A stretch of 54,023 nucleotides of DNA from Eubacteriales bacterium. GTDB taxonomy: Bacteria; Bacillota; Clostridia; Oscillospirales; Acutalibacteraceae. The DNA is taken from the NCBI GenBank assembly GCA_029219885.1, contig JAQXUH010000061.1, positions 1 through 54,023 of the forward strand, given 5' to 3'. Positions 29,114 through 37,394 of the stretch are shown in pieces. The translations under genes and the position numbers were made by a program. The notes under the pieces are model-generated. The model was not told the origin of the DNA and searched no databases. It worked only from the letters and a program-made list of their open reading frames with translations. The stretch's first letter is position 1. Each line of letters begins with the position of its first letter.

Positions 29114-30259
29114 TTATCTTTTAACGGTAATAGACTTAACTTCGCTCCAAGAGGAGAATACTGTTTTGCCGTCAACCTTCTTGTATGCACGAACTCTTAC
29201 GTAATACTTTTTACCGCCTTTAAGATTTTTGACAGTCTTTGAGGTGTCCTTGGTAGTAATCTTCTTAGTAGTTTTTGATGTGAACTTCTTGCTTGTGGAA
29301 TACTGAATCTGGTATCCGGTAGCATAAAAAGACCTGCTGAATTTTACTGTAAGTTTACGGCTGCCTTTTTTAAGAGAAACAGATGAAGGTGCAGAAAGCT
29401 TTTTCTTTGCGGTATAGCTGTCTTTATAAGAATATCCGCAGATAGTGCAGGTGTGAAGACGATAGCCCTTTGCTGTAAAGGTAGATTTTACAGTCTGTGA
29501 CTTATAGGAATGAGTGCAGTTTTTCTGTGTCAGCTTGTACCAGGAAAGCTGATATTTTCCGTCGCTGTTTACGTTGATGTAATATGTGCCCTTATCAAGA
29601 TAAACAGTTGTCTTTTGAGAATCGGCAGTTTTGCTGTTTCCCGAAAGAACAGACTCCTTGATTACGTTAGTCAAGCCCTCGTCATAAAGCTTGAAATAAG
29701 CATTGGAATTTGCAGACGCATCAACAATATAGTATGCGTCCTTTGAAACAGTCAGCTTATACCACCAGCCGTTTTCGTCCTGAGTATTTGAGCCGCTTAC
29801 CTTAGTGTTAATAGGAAGAATTTGAGGGTTTACGCTGCTGTTACCGCCGAATGTTGCATTAATTGTATATTTGCCCTCACTTCTGACTGTGAGATAGTAT
29901 GTTCCGGGCTGGAGCATTTGATTTCTTACCATAGAAGCAGACTCACCTGAACCTGTCAGGCGGACATTAAAATACTCTGTCCTGAAATCGCTGCTGCTGA
30001 GAACTGCATCAAGAGCTGTAAAAGCCTGAATTTTAACATTCAGCTTGCCTGCGGCAGATGCTGTAATCGAATAAGTAACGGTAGGGTCTGTGCCGTTTGT
30101 GTTATACTCTCTCCACTTTCCGTCGCATACAAGGCTTACTGCGTTTTCTGCAACAGAAGATACTGCTGAACTTGAATCGTCAGCATATGCACATACTGAA
30201 AATGACAGATAAGATACTGCCATAACTGCCGCCATAATAAGGCTGATAATCTTTTTCAT
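29114..30259 (-). CDS. Secreted protein with PPC-like repeats and a fibronectin type III domain
   Basis: Start at the ATG at 30259 with AAAGGTG 7 nt upstream; a GTG three codons earlier lies in that site. The 381-residue protein has a signal peptide (Lys-Lys, hydrophobic core, cleavage after the AYA region). Two beta-sandwich repeats end in GTYYLTVRSEGKYTI and GTYYINVNSDGKYQL, resembling bacterial pre-peptidase C-terminal domains. A Cys-pair motif HTCTICGYSY follows, then a C-terminal fn3 domain (GYQIQYSTSKKF ... YYVRVRAYKKVDGKT). No catalytic domain or cell-wall anchor is seen. A surface or matrix binding role is inference. The neighbouring gene upstream is a paralogue. Confidence 0.8.
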   Translation of the reverse strand: MKKIISLIMAAVMAVSYLSFSVCAYADDSSSAVSSVAENAVSLVCDGKWREYNTNGTDPTVTYSITASAAGKLNVKIQAFTALDAVLSSSDFRTEYFNVRLTGSGESASMVRNQMLQPGTYYLTVRSEGKYTINATFGGNSSVNPQILPINTKVSGSNTQDENGWWYKLTVSKDAYYIVDASANSNAYFKLYDEGLTNVIKESVLSGNSKTADSQKTTVYLDKGTYYINVNSDGKYQLSWYKLTQKNCTHSYKSQTVKSTFTAKGYRLHTCTICGYSYKDSYTAKKKLSAPSSVSLKKGSRKLTVKFSRSFYATGYQIQYSTSKKFTSKTTKKITTKDTSKTVKNLKGGKKYYVRVRAYKKVDGKTVFSSWSEVKSITVKR

Positions 30260-30291
30260 ACTGTTCACCTTTTAATTCTTTATTTGACTAT

Positions 30292-30320
30292 ACAATATCA
30301 CAATATGTACTGTATGTCAA
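30292..30320 (-). promoter_or_regulatory. Sigma-A promoter of the first fn3 gene
   Basis: Minus strand: consensus TTGACA (30315-30320), 17-bp spacer, TATTGT (30292-30297). The start codon is about 33 bp downstream of the -10. Confidence 0.65.
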
Positions 30321-30385
30321 AACTATTTGTATAAAGTTTACAAAATATACAAAAAGGAGAAATATATTTTCCATTTTGTATATTA

Positions 30386-31444
30386 TCATTTTAAAGTTTT
30401 TACTCTTTGTTTAGCAGACCAGGAGCCGTAGTACTTTACGCCGCCTATTGTCTTATATGAACGCACTCTCGCGTAATAAGTTTTTTTGCTTTTTAGGTTT
30501 GAAATTGTTTTTGAATATGTACTTTTCTTGGAAATATTGACTGTTACTGTTTTGCTTTTATAAAACTTTGGCGACGTGCTGTACTGAAGCTCGTAGCCTG
30601 AGGCGTTATTATCCTTATTCCATTTGACAGATATGGACCTTGACTTTTTAGACTTCAAATAAGTTACTGCCTGCTTTGACGGAACTATCAAAAAAGACTT
30701 TGTAAGCTCGCCGTCATACCAGAGAGAATTGAAGGTAACAGTAACAAAAGCTTTTCCCGGAAGAATATTATCCTCATATGTCACTATATATTCAGCAGGT
30801 GAAATTACTGCTCCGCTTTTATCGTAAACTGTTACGGCAGGACGCCTTTCAACGCCGTTATATGAATATTTAGCGGTTGAAAGAACTACATTTGACGGAC
30901 AGGAATAAGCACCCGCATCATAGTATGAACCGCATACGGAACAGGCAAATCTTGTAAAGCCGTCTCTGCTTATTTCAGCCGTGTCATCAGCCACAGCTTT
31001 TACTGTCTGAACGTTTGTATAAAGATGATTGTGCACGTCGATTACTGCATCAAGCTCGCAGAGAGTACCGTCAGTTTCAATGCAGAAATAGTAGGTCTGC
31101 CAAGCATAAAGATACGTAACAGTTTTAAACGAAAGCTGAGATGTACCGTTAGATGAGAAATTAATTGTGTTTTTACCGCTGTCAAAAACAGTTACGTAAA
31201 GTGCTCCATAGGGTGCTGATTTGCTTGTACAGGTAAGCTCATAATATCCGTCTGCCGTACAGTCAAATTTAATCCAGCTTTTATATGAGCTTTCCACAGT
31301 ATCACAAACAGAGGTGGAATACACCTGTCCTAAAGAAACAGGAACTGCGGTGGTCATAGAATTTGCACTTGCCGAAAATGACACGGCTGTTAAGGTACAA
31401 ACCGCCGTCACAATGGACAAAATCAAAGATAAAATTCGTTTCAT
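30386..31444 (-). CDS. Secreted fibronectin type III protein, paralogue of the downstream gene
   Basis: The 352-residue protein has an N-terminal signal peptide (KR, hydrophobic stretch, cleavage near SASA). A beta-rich N-terminal part resembles a PPC domain. It has the same kind of Cys-pair motif as its neighbour (RFACSVCGSYYD), an Ig-like segment (PAVTVYDKSGAVISPAEYIVTYEDN) and a C-terminal fn3 domain ending YYARVRSYKTIGG. The order of modules matches the neighbour, so the two arose by duplication and then diverged. The Shine-Dalgarno AAGGA is distant (about 14 nt). It has its own promoter. No enzymatic motif is seen. Confidence 0.8.
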   Translation of the reverse strand: MKRILSLILSIVTAVCTLTAVSFSASANSMTTAVPVSLGQVYSTSVCDTVESSYKSWIKFDCTADGYYELTCTSKSAPYGALYVTVFDSGKNTINFSSNGTSQLSFKTVTYLYAWQTYYFCIETDGTLCELDAVIDVHNHLYTNVQTVKAVADDTAEISRDGFTRFACSVCGSYYDAGAYSCPSNVVLSTAKYSYNGVERRPAVTVYDKSGAVISPAEYIVTYEDNILPGKAFVTVTFNSLWYDGELTKSFLIVPSKQAVTYLKSKKSRSISVKWNKDNNASGYELQYSTSPKFYKSKTVTVNISKKSTYSKTISNLKSKKTYYARVRSYKTIGGVKYYGSWSAKQRVKTLK

Positions 31445-31488
31445 AGCTATATCATATTTCCTTAATTTGTAAACAATAAGATATTTTT

Positions 31489-31516
31489 ATTATACGCTAA
31501 AAGAAAAATATTTCAA
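31489..31516 (-). promoter_or_regulatory. Sigma-A promoter of the second fn3 gene
   Basis: Minus strand: TTGAAA (31511-31516), 16-bp spacer, perfect TATAAT (31489-31494). The start codon lies about 45 bp downstream. Confidence 0.7.
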
Positions 31517-31565
31517 TAGGATAAAAAAGATTAATTAAATTTTTATATTTGATAGAAATTTCAAC

Positions 31566-31599
31566 AAAAAAACTGCCTCGGAAAAATATCCGAAGCAGT
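31566..31599 (-). terminator. Intrinsic terminator closing the SRP operon
   Basis: An 11-bp stem with one mismatch (ACTGCTTCGGA against TCCGAGGCAGT on the minus strand), a 6-nt loop and a run of at least six T, starting 5 bp after the khpA stop. In many Firmicutes rimM, trmD and rplS continue this operon; here it ends. Confidence 0.88.
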
Positions 31600-31604
31600 A
31601 AATG

Positions 31605-31838
31605 TCAGTCTATTTCTATAGAGATTTTGTCGTCGTTTCTGATGGCTGCGGCACGCATAACGACACGTATCGCCTTAGCAATACGGCCTTGCTTGCCGAT
31701 AACTCTGCCCATATCTTCCTCGCTTACGTGGAGATGATAAACAGTTACGCCCTCTTCGTTAGGTTCGTCAACGTCAACAGAAATTGCGTCAGGGTTTTCA
31801 ACTAAGCCCTTTGTTATAGAAATTAACAAATCTTTCAA
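31605..31838 (-). CDS. khpA: KH-domain RNA-binding protein KhpA (YlqC)
   Basis: The open frame reaches a GTG at 31847, but that codon overlaps the AGGAGG Shine-Dalgarno (31847-31852). The TTG at 31838 sits 8 nt after it, so a 77-residue protein starting MKDLL is preferred, as in other KhpA proteins. The type II KH motif GRVIGKQGRIAKAIRVVM is complete. KhpA pairs with KhpB to bind many RNAs and influence cell elongation. Its place after rpsP is canonical. The khpB gene is not in the window. Confidence 0.92.
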   Translation of the reverse strand: MKDLLISITKGLVENPDAISVDVDEPNEEGVTVYHLHVSEEDMGRVIGKQGRIAKAIRVVMRAAAIRNDDKISIEID

Positions 31839-31878
31839 AGAAAACACCTCCTGTAATATCTTTAAAGCTAATCAAAGA

Positions 31879-32121
31879 TTAAAGGATGCCTTCTTTTTTA
31901 AGGATGCTCTTAACTGTATCTGTTGGCTGTGCACCGTTTGCAATCCACTTCTTAGCCTTCTCTGCATCAATCTTGATTTCAGCAGGGTCTACCATTGTGT
32001 TATATGTGCCGATTTCCTCGATGAAACGACCATCACGTGGGAATCTTGAATCTGCTACTACTACACGGTAGAATGGTGCCTTCTTTGCACCCATACGACG
32101 AAGTCTGATTTTTACTGCCAT
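31879..32121 (-). CDS. rpsP: 30S ribosomal protein S16
   Basis: An 80-residue protein with the S16 N terminus [22 protein letters not shown] and the [14 protein letters not shown] motif. It binds 16S rRNA during early 30S assembly. A GGAGG Shine-Dalgarno precedes the ATG. An 87-bp gap separates it from ffh, the largest in this operon; it contains only a small CCAAA/TTTGG palindrome, with no obvious separate promoter. Confidence 0.98.
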   Translation of the reverse strand: MAVKIRLRRMGAKKAPFYRVVVADSRFPRDGRFIEEIGTYNTMVDPAEIKIDAEKAKKWIANGAQPTDTVKSILKKEGIL

Positions 32122-32208
32122 TTTAATTTACCTCCAAAATGTAATTATAAAATATTATTGATTATTTATACAAACCAAAATTATTTGGTGAATATATGAT
32201 TTTATGCG

Positions 32209-33609
32209 TTAAAAGCCGAATGGATTATTTGAGCCGCCGCCCATTTTACCCATCATTTTCTCTGCCATATCGGGATTAGCCTGCATCATACGACGCATTT
32301 TTTTGCTCATCCTCGGGCCTTTGTTTCCGCCGATTTGCTTAACCATTTTCTGCATCTGCTTAAACTGAGCAAGGAGCTTATTAACATCCTCAACCTGCAT
32401 ACCGCAGCCGGCTGCAATTCTGCGTTTACGGGACGGATTGATAATTTCAGGCTTTTCACGTTCCTGCTTTGTCATTGAATAAATGATTGAACGGAAACGT
32501 GTAAACGCTGATTCGTCAATATCCTCGTCCTTGATTTTACTTCCGATACCCGGAATCATTTTTATTGTATCCTTAAGACTTCCCATACGCTCGATTTGGT
32601 CGAACTGGTCAAGGAGGTCGTTAAGGTCAAATTTATTTTTAGCAAGCTTTTTCTCAAGCTCGGCAGCCTTTTTTTCGTCAAGGCTCTGCTCTGCCCTCTC
32701 AATAAATGAAAGAACATCGCCCATACCGAGAATACGGGATGCCATTCGTGCAGGATGGAAAGTTTCCAGATTATCAAGCTTTTCGCCTGTACCTACAAAT
32801 TTAATAGGCTTGCCTGTTACAGCTCTTACTGAAAGTGCAGCACCGCCGCGAGTGTCACCGTCAAGCTTTGTAAGAATAACACCGTCAATACCAAGTGTTT
32901 CATTAAAGCTCTTTGCAACGTTTACGGCGTCCTGACCTGTCATTGCGTCGATAACGAGGAGAATTTCGTGAGGATGAACAGTAGAGCGGATATTTGTAAG
33001 CTCATCCATAAGCTGTTCATCAACGTGAAGTCTACCTGCTGTATCGAGAAATACATAGTCGTTGCCGTGGTCCTTTGCGTATTTTACGGCTTCCTCTGCG
33101 ATATGCACAGGATTTTCAGTGCCCATTTCAAATACAGGAACACCAACCTGCTCGCCGACAACCTGAAGCTGTTTAATAGCCGCAGGACGATATACGTCGC
33201 AGGCAACAAGAAGAGGTCTGTGACCTTCTTTTTTAAGCTTAAGGGCAAGCTTTGCCGAGTGGGTAGTTTTACCGCTTCCCTGAAGACCGCACATCATAAC
33301 GATTGTAGGCGGATGATTGGCAATAGTAAGTCTTGCTTCGTTGCCGCCCATAAGGTCTGTCAGCTCTTCGTTTACTATTTTAATAACCATCTGACCGGGA
33401 GTCAGAGATTCCATAACATCAGCACCGATAGCACGCTGAGTTACTTTAGCGGTAAATTCTTTTGCAACCTTGTAGTTTACGTCCGCCTCAAGAAGTGCAA
33501 GACGAACCTCTCGCATAGCTTCCTTAACGTCCGCCTCGGTCAATTTGCCCTTGGCACGAAGCTTTTTAAAGGAATTCTCCAAGCGTTCGCTTAAACCTTC
33601 AAATGCCAA
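32209..33609 (-). CDS. ffh: Signal recognition particle GTPase Ffh
   Basis: A 466-residue protein whose start codon is TTG at 33609, with AGGAGT 7 nt upstream; the MAFEGLSERL beginning matches other Ffh proteins. The NG domain has GLQGSGKT at 108-115, DVYRPAAIKQL, DTAGRLHVDEQL and TKLDGDTRGG. The methionine-rich M domain lies at the C terminus (MQKMVKQIGG ... MSKKMRRMM). It binds 4.5S RNA and signal sequences at the ribosome and docks with FtsY. Confidence 0.98.
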   Translation of the reverse strand: MAFEGLSERLENSFKKLRAKGKLTEADVKEAMREVRLALLEADVNYKVAKEFTAKVTQRAIGADVMESLTPGQMVIKIVNEELTDLMGGNEARLTIANHPPTIVMMCGLQGSGKTTHSAKLALKLKKEGHRPLLVACDVYRPAAIKQLQVVGEQVGVPVFEMGTENPVHIAEEAVKYAKDHGNDYVFLDTAGRLHVDEQLMDELTNIRSTVHPHEILLVIDAMTGQDAVNVAKSFNETLGIDGVILTKLDGDTRGGAALSVRAVTGKPIKFVGTGEKLDNLETFHPARMASRILGMGDVLSFIERAEQSLDEKKAAELEKKLAKNKFDLNDLLDQFDQIERMGSLKDTIKMIPGIGSKIKDEDIDESAFTRFRSIIYSMTKQEREKPEIINPSRKRRIAAGCGMQVEDVNKLLAQFKQMQKMVKQIGGNKGPRMSKKMRRMMQANPDMAEKMMGKMGGGSNNPFGF

Positions 33610-33620
33610 GAAATCAACTC

Positions 33621-33986
33621 CTAACCCTCTTTAAGAAAAGAGGCAAGTGTTTTAATACGGGCAACGTTATCGTTAATTTCCATAGAAAGAGAGTGGCTGA
33701 GATTATATTCATTAATCTTGTCGGCACACTCAACGATTTCGTCAATGCCCTTTTTCATTTCGTTAAATCTTTTTGCAAGACCGAGACGCTCCTCCATATC
33801 AAAAAGCTGAGCCTCAGCACGCTTTATGGAATCGCGGACACCCTGACGAGTGATACCCTCATTCTCTGCAATTTCGGAAAGTGAAAGGTCTTCTTCATAA
33901 TAATATACAAGGCAGTCATATTGCTTTTTAGTAAGCATTTCGCCGTAAAAGTCAAGCAAAAACGGAATTTCCAAATTCTTTGCCAC
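33621..33986 (-). CDS. ylxM: SRP-operon helix-turn-helix protein YlxM
   Basis: Start at the GTG at 33986, with AAAGGAGAGG 6 nt upstream, giving 121 residues. The helix-turn-helix resembles sigma-factor region 4 (DLSLSEIAENEGITRQGVRDSIKRAE), the hallmark of the YlxM/p13 family (UPF0122). It is always next to ffh in Firmicutes and is thought to assist SRP function, though its target is unsettled. It is the first gene of the ylxM-ffh-rpsP-khpA operon and lies 11 bp before ffh. Confidence 0.93.
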   Translation of the reverse strand: MAKNLEIPFLLDFYGEMLTKKQYDCLVYYYEEDLSLSEIAENEGITRQGVRDSIKRAEAQLFDMEERLGLAKRFNEMKKGIDEIVECADKINEYNLSHSLSMEINDNVARIKTLASFLKEG

Positions 33987-34009
33987 GAAAACCTCTCCTT
34001 TCAAACTGT

Positions 34010-34033
34010 CTGTAAAGTATTAAGTCTTTACAG
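34010..34033 (-). promoter_or_regulatory. 5'-leader hairpin of the SRP operon
   Basis: An 8-bp perfect stem CTGTAAAG/CTTTACAG with an 8-nt loop begins within a few bases of the expected transcription start (about 34035). It would form the very 5' end of the ylxM-ffh mRNA. Such 5' hairpins can protect transcripts from 5'-end decay, which is inference. Confidence 0.5.
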
Positions 34034-34041
34034 CAAGCAGT

Positions 34042-34070
34042 ATTATACTAAAGACTTTCGGTTATGTCAA
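34042..34070 (-). promoter_or_regulatory. Consensus sigma-A promoter of the SRP operon
   Basis: Minus strand: perfect TTGACA (34065-34070), 17-bp spacer, perfect TATAAT (34042-34047). It lies 55 bp before the ylxM start and is the strongest promoter match in the window. Confidence 0.93.
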
Positions 34071-34165
34071 GACAAAAATGAATAATATTTTTAATTAAAT
34101 TTTTCTCAAATCTCTTGACACAATCTGTTGTGCTTTTAATTTTCAAAGCTCAAATATGTAGTTGT

Positions 34166-34194
34166 AAAAAAAGCTTCAGCACAAAGCTAAAGCT
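34166..34194 (-). terminator. Intrinsic terminator downstream of mutS2
   Basis: Minus strand: 9-bp stem AGCTTTAGC/GCTGAAGCT with one G-U pair and a 5-nt loop, followed by seven T. It is about 75 bp after the mutS2 stop, with a repeat element in between. Confidence 0.75.
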
Positions 34195-34203
34195 CTTTAA
34201 CAA

Positions 34204-34258
34204 TCAATCCCTACGAGTTGCCTTACGGCAACCCACCTCCCTTTACACAAGTGAGGCT
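34204..34258. repeat. Candidate dispersed intergenic repeat with two inverted repeats
   Basis: The ~55-bp stretch contains the perfect hairpin GTTGCC-ttac-GGCAAC (34217-34232) followed by a near-perfect inverted repeat CCTCCCTT/AAGTGAGG (34236-34256), with CAATCCCTACGAG at one end. It resembles, from memory, a short repeat scattered through many Ruminococcaceae genomes (GCCTCCCTTGTGTAAAGGG type). There is only one copy in this window, so its repetitive nature is inferred. Confidence 0.5.
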
Positions 34259-34269
34259 GTTGATATGTG

Positions 34270-36642
34270 TTATTTAATTTTTGCAATAGTTACGCCGTTT
34301 TCGCCCTCGCCGTATTTACCGAGACGATATTCCGAAATATTGGGGTGGTGTTTGAGATAGTCTGTTACGGCACTTCTCAAAGCACCTGTTCCTTTTCCGT
34401 GAATAATTCTTATTTCGTCAATGCCGTTGAGAACACAGCGGTCGATAAACAAACCAAGCTCGCCTATCGCCTCGTCAACAGTTTCGCCCCTTAAATCAAG
34501 CTCGGTAGTAACGTCAGCGTCGGCACGGGAAGATGTGCGGTAAACATTGTGCTGAACGTTTTTCTGCTTTGGCTTTGGCTTATCAAGAAGCATAATATCA
34601 GAGAGCTTAACTCTCGTCTTGAGCAGTCCTGATTTGACGAGAAGTCTGTCCTTTGTGATTTCCACAATCTCACCCTCGCCGATACCGCGGATAACAATTC
34701 TGTCCCCTGCTTTCGGCTCTCTCGGAAGCTTATAGTCATCGTCCCAATTGTCAGCAAGCTGTGCAGGATTGATAAGCTCGTCCATCTCGCCCATTTGAGA
34801 TTTAACGGCTTTTCGTGTCTTTTTGGCAATTTCCGTTGCGTTTGTATCGTTTTGCTCTTTCTTCAGCTTTTCAAGCTCAAGGAGAAATTCCGACGATTTT
34901 CTCTTGGCAGAGTCAATAAGCTTTTCAGCCTCACGCTTTGCCTTGTCAAGCTCACGCTGTTTGAGCGTTTCTATCTTATCCTTTTCAGACTGAGCCTTTT
35001 CTTCAATCTTCTTTGCTCTTGCCGTCATTTCCTCGGCAATTTTTCTTTCGTCCTCAAGTGCCTGCCGTGACGCCTCAAGTTTTTCCAGAACGGCCTCAAA
35101 GGAACGATTGTCAGAGCCCACAATAGCCTTGGCGTTTTCGACAACGTCCTTATCCATTCCCAAATGCTCGGAAATTGCAAAAGCGTTTGACCTGCCGGGA
35201 ACGCCTATCAAAAGCCTGTATGTAGGCCGCAAGGTTTCCACATCAAACTCGCAGCAGCCGTTTGTTACTCCCGGAGTTTCAAGAGCGTATGCCTTTAGCT
35301 CGGCATAATGAGTTGTGGCGGCAATAACAGCACCCTTTTCACGAAGCTTTTCAATAATAGAAACAGCAAGAGCCGCACCCTCAACAGGGTCCGTACCGGC
35401 ACCCAGCTCATCAATGAGCACAAGTGAGCTGCCGTCTGCCTTTTTCATTATATCTATTATATTTACCATATGAGATGAGAAAGTGGAAAGGGACTGAGCT
35501 ATGCTCTGCTCGTCGCCGATATCCACAAGTATCTTGTCAAATACGGCAATTTTTGATTTGTCGGAAACAGGAATAAGCAGACCGCACATTGTCATAAGAG
35601 TAAGCAGTCCGAGAGTTTTAAGCGATACAGTTTTACCGCCTGTATTAGGTCCTGTTATAACAAGAGTATCGTATTCCTCGCCGAGAGAAATGTCAGTAGG
35701 CACAACCTTTTTCGGGTCAATCAAGGGATGCCTTGCTTTTTTTAGCTGAATAATTCCCTCGTTGTTCAAAATCGGCTTTGTGGCTTTCATCTTATACGCA
35801 AGATGAGCCTTGGCAAAAATCAAATTAAGCCTTACTGCACTTTCGTAGGAATGTTTAATTGATTCGGAAAATTCACCTGCTTCGGCAGAAAGCTCAAAGA
35901 GAATACGCATAATTTCGTCACGCTCTTTGCCTTGAAGCACCTTGATGTCATTATTGGCATCTACAACAGAGGCAGGCTCAATAAATACGGTAGCTCCTGT
36001 TGATGAGGTATCGTGAACAAGTCCCGGAACACTTCCTCTGCATTCTGCTTTAACAGGAACAACAAATCGGCCTCCACGCTGAGTAACGATAGCCTCCTGC
36101 AAAAACTGCTGATAGTGGGAGGAGTGGACAAGAGAGTCCAGCTTTTCCCTTATTGAATTTTCCTTTGACCTGATTTTACGCCTGATGTCATAAAGAGCGT
36201 CCGACGCTTTATCGGCAATTTCCTCCTCACTGATAATGCAGGTTAAAATCTTCTGCTCAAGATATTTATTTGTTGTAACACCCTCAAAGAAGAAGTCAAG
36301 GCTTGTTTTAACTCCGCTGCAATGAGAACGCCACTCGTCAAGACCTCTCAAGGCACGGAGACAGTATGCAATATCAAGCAGCTCTTTTGGATTAAGAGAA
36401 CCGCCTGCCGACGCTCTGTGGAGAGGGTTGTTTACATTTTTTAGGCCTGAAAATGATGGAGCACCAAATCGTGCCAAAAGGGAAAAAGCGTCTTCCGTCT
36501 GTGAGAGAAGAAGCTCTGTTTCGTTCATACCGGACGCAGGCTTAAGTGACAACGCCAAGTCTTTTGCGTCGTCACAGGTACATTCGTCTGCGAGCTTTTG
36601 AAGAATAATATCAAGCTCAAGTGTTTTAAAATTCTTATCCAT
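34270..36642 (-). CDS. mutS2: Endonuclease MutS2
   Basis: The 790-residue protein has the MutS-type ATPase with Walker A GPNTGGKT at 331-338 and Walker B VLIDELGAGTDP near 415. A long coiled coil follows (about 510-620), then a C-terminal Smr nuclease domain at 715-790 with LDLRG and the HGKGTGALR motif. The mismatch-recognition domain of MutS is absent. MutS2 suppresses recombination and, in B. subtilis, rescues collided ribosomes. It follows recO by 14 bp with an AAGGAT Shine-Dalgarno. Confidence 0.97.
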   Translation of the reverse strand: MDKNFKTLELDIILQKLADECTCDDAKDLALSLKPASGMNETELLLSQTEDAFSLLARFGAPSFSGLKNVNNPLHRASAGGSLNPKELLDIAYCLRALRGLDEWRSHCSGVKTSLDFFFEGVTTNKYLEQKILTCIISEEEIADKASDALYDIRRKIRSKENSIREKLDSLVHSSHYQQFLQEAIVTQRGGRFVVPVKAECRGSVPGLVHDTSSTGATVFIEPASVVDANNDIKVLQGKERDEIMRILFELSAEAGEFSESIKHSYESAVRLNLIFAKAHLAYKMKATKPILNNEGIIQLKKARHPLIDPKKVVPTDISLGEEYDTLVITGPNTGGKTVSLKTLGLLTLMTMCGLLIPVSDKSKIAVFDKILVDIGDEQSIAQSLSTFSSHMVNIIDIMKKADGSSLVLIDELGAGTDPVEGAALAVSIIEKLREKGAVIAATTHYAELKAYALETPGVTNGCCEFDVETLRPTYRLLIGVPGRSNAFAISEHLGMDKDVVENAKAIVGSDNRSFEAVLEKLEASRQALEDERKIAEEMTARAKKIEEKAQSEKDKIETLKQRELDKAKREAEKLIDSAKRKSSEFLLELEKLKKEQNDTNATEIAKKTRKAVKSQMGEMDELINPAQLADNWDDDYKLPREPKAGDRIVIRGIGEGEIVEITKDRLLVKSGLLKTRVKLSDIMLLDKPKPKQKNVQHNVYRTSSRADADVTTELDLRGETVDEAIGELGLFIDRCVLNGIDEIRIIHGKGTGALRSAVTDYLKHHPNISEYRLGKYGEGENGVTIAKIK

Positions 36643-36656
36643 TTTTATCCTTATTT

Positions 36657-37394
36657 TTAGGTTTTAATACTTTTATAAAATTCAAGTGTTGGAAGTTTTC
36701 TCTGTATTTTGGAAATTAAATATTTTTCGCTGACAGAGGAAAGAAGTGACAGGCTCTCGTCGCTGAGGTTGAAAGAAAATATCTTTTTAGGCTCTGTCAA
36801 GCAGATAAATCTTATTGCGGTAATAACATTTTTAGGGCACGGAACGGCACCTGCTTTACCGCAGTTTTCACAGTAAATACAGCCGTCAAGAGTATCAAAG
36901 TACATCAAGTCGCTTTCATATGTACCGCAGGAGGCACAGGCGAGAATGTTAGGCATATATCCGCCTAATGACATCAGCCTGAATTCAACAGCCGACTTAA
37001 TTATCCTCATATCCTTTTTTCCTGAACAGAGAAGATGAAGTGAGTTCAAAACTACGCTGAGCATTTCCTCCTCAGGCTGTTCCTCTGCACCGAGCTCGTA
37101 AGCAAGCTGGGCAAAATACTGTGCCAAAGAAAGACGCTCTATATCCTGCCGAAGTTCAAAAAACACCTCAATAGGTGCGGCGTTATCCACCACATAAGCA
37201 TCTCTGCCTCTATAAAGCGAAAAATCGGAATAGGCAAAGAGAGAGGTGGAAGACGCAAGACGGCTTCTTGTCTGCTTTGCACCTCTGACGAAAGCTCTCA
37301 CAAGTCCCAAATCAGCAGTAAGGAGAGTAACTAATCGGTCACTCTCCCCTATCGACTGTTCTCTTATTACTAAACCCTTTGTGGAAGCCGCCAT
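36657..37394 (-). CDS. recO: DNA repair protein RecO
   Basis: A 245-residue protein with an N-terminal OB fold (KGLVIREQSIGESDRLVTLLT) and a zinc site formed by Cys153/Cys156 and Cys175/Cys178. RecO works with RecR to load RecA onto SSB-coated DNA. The ATG has AAAGG 9 nt upstream. The first 56 bp overlap the end of the upstream yqzL gene in another frame, an unusually large overlap. Confidence 0.95.
   Translation of the reverse strand: MAASTKGLVIREQSIGESDRLVTLLTADLGLVRAFVRGAKQTRSRLASSTSLFAYSDFSLYRGRDAYVVDNAAPIEVFFELRQDIERLSLAQYFAQLAYELGAEEQPEEEMLSVVLNSLHLLCSGKKDMRIIKSAVEFRLMSLGGYMPNILACASCGTYESDLMYFDTLDGCIYCENCGKAGAVPCPKNVITAIRFICLTEPKKIFSFNLSDESLSLLSSVSEKYLISKIQRKLPTLEFYKSIKT

Noticed and set aside
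32968-33594. Plus-strand frame of 208 codons opposite ffh
   Set aside because: It is antisense to the conserved ffh coding region and has no domain or ribosome binding site.
34217-34232. GTTGCC/GGCAAC hairpin as the mutS2 terminator
   Set aside because: No T-run follows on either strand. A better terminator lies at 34166-34194, and this hairpin belongs to the candidate repeat.
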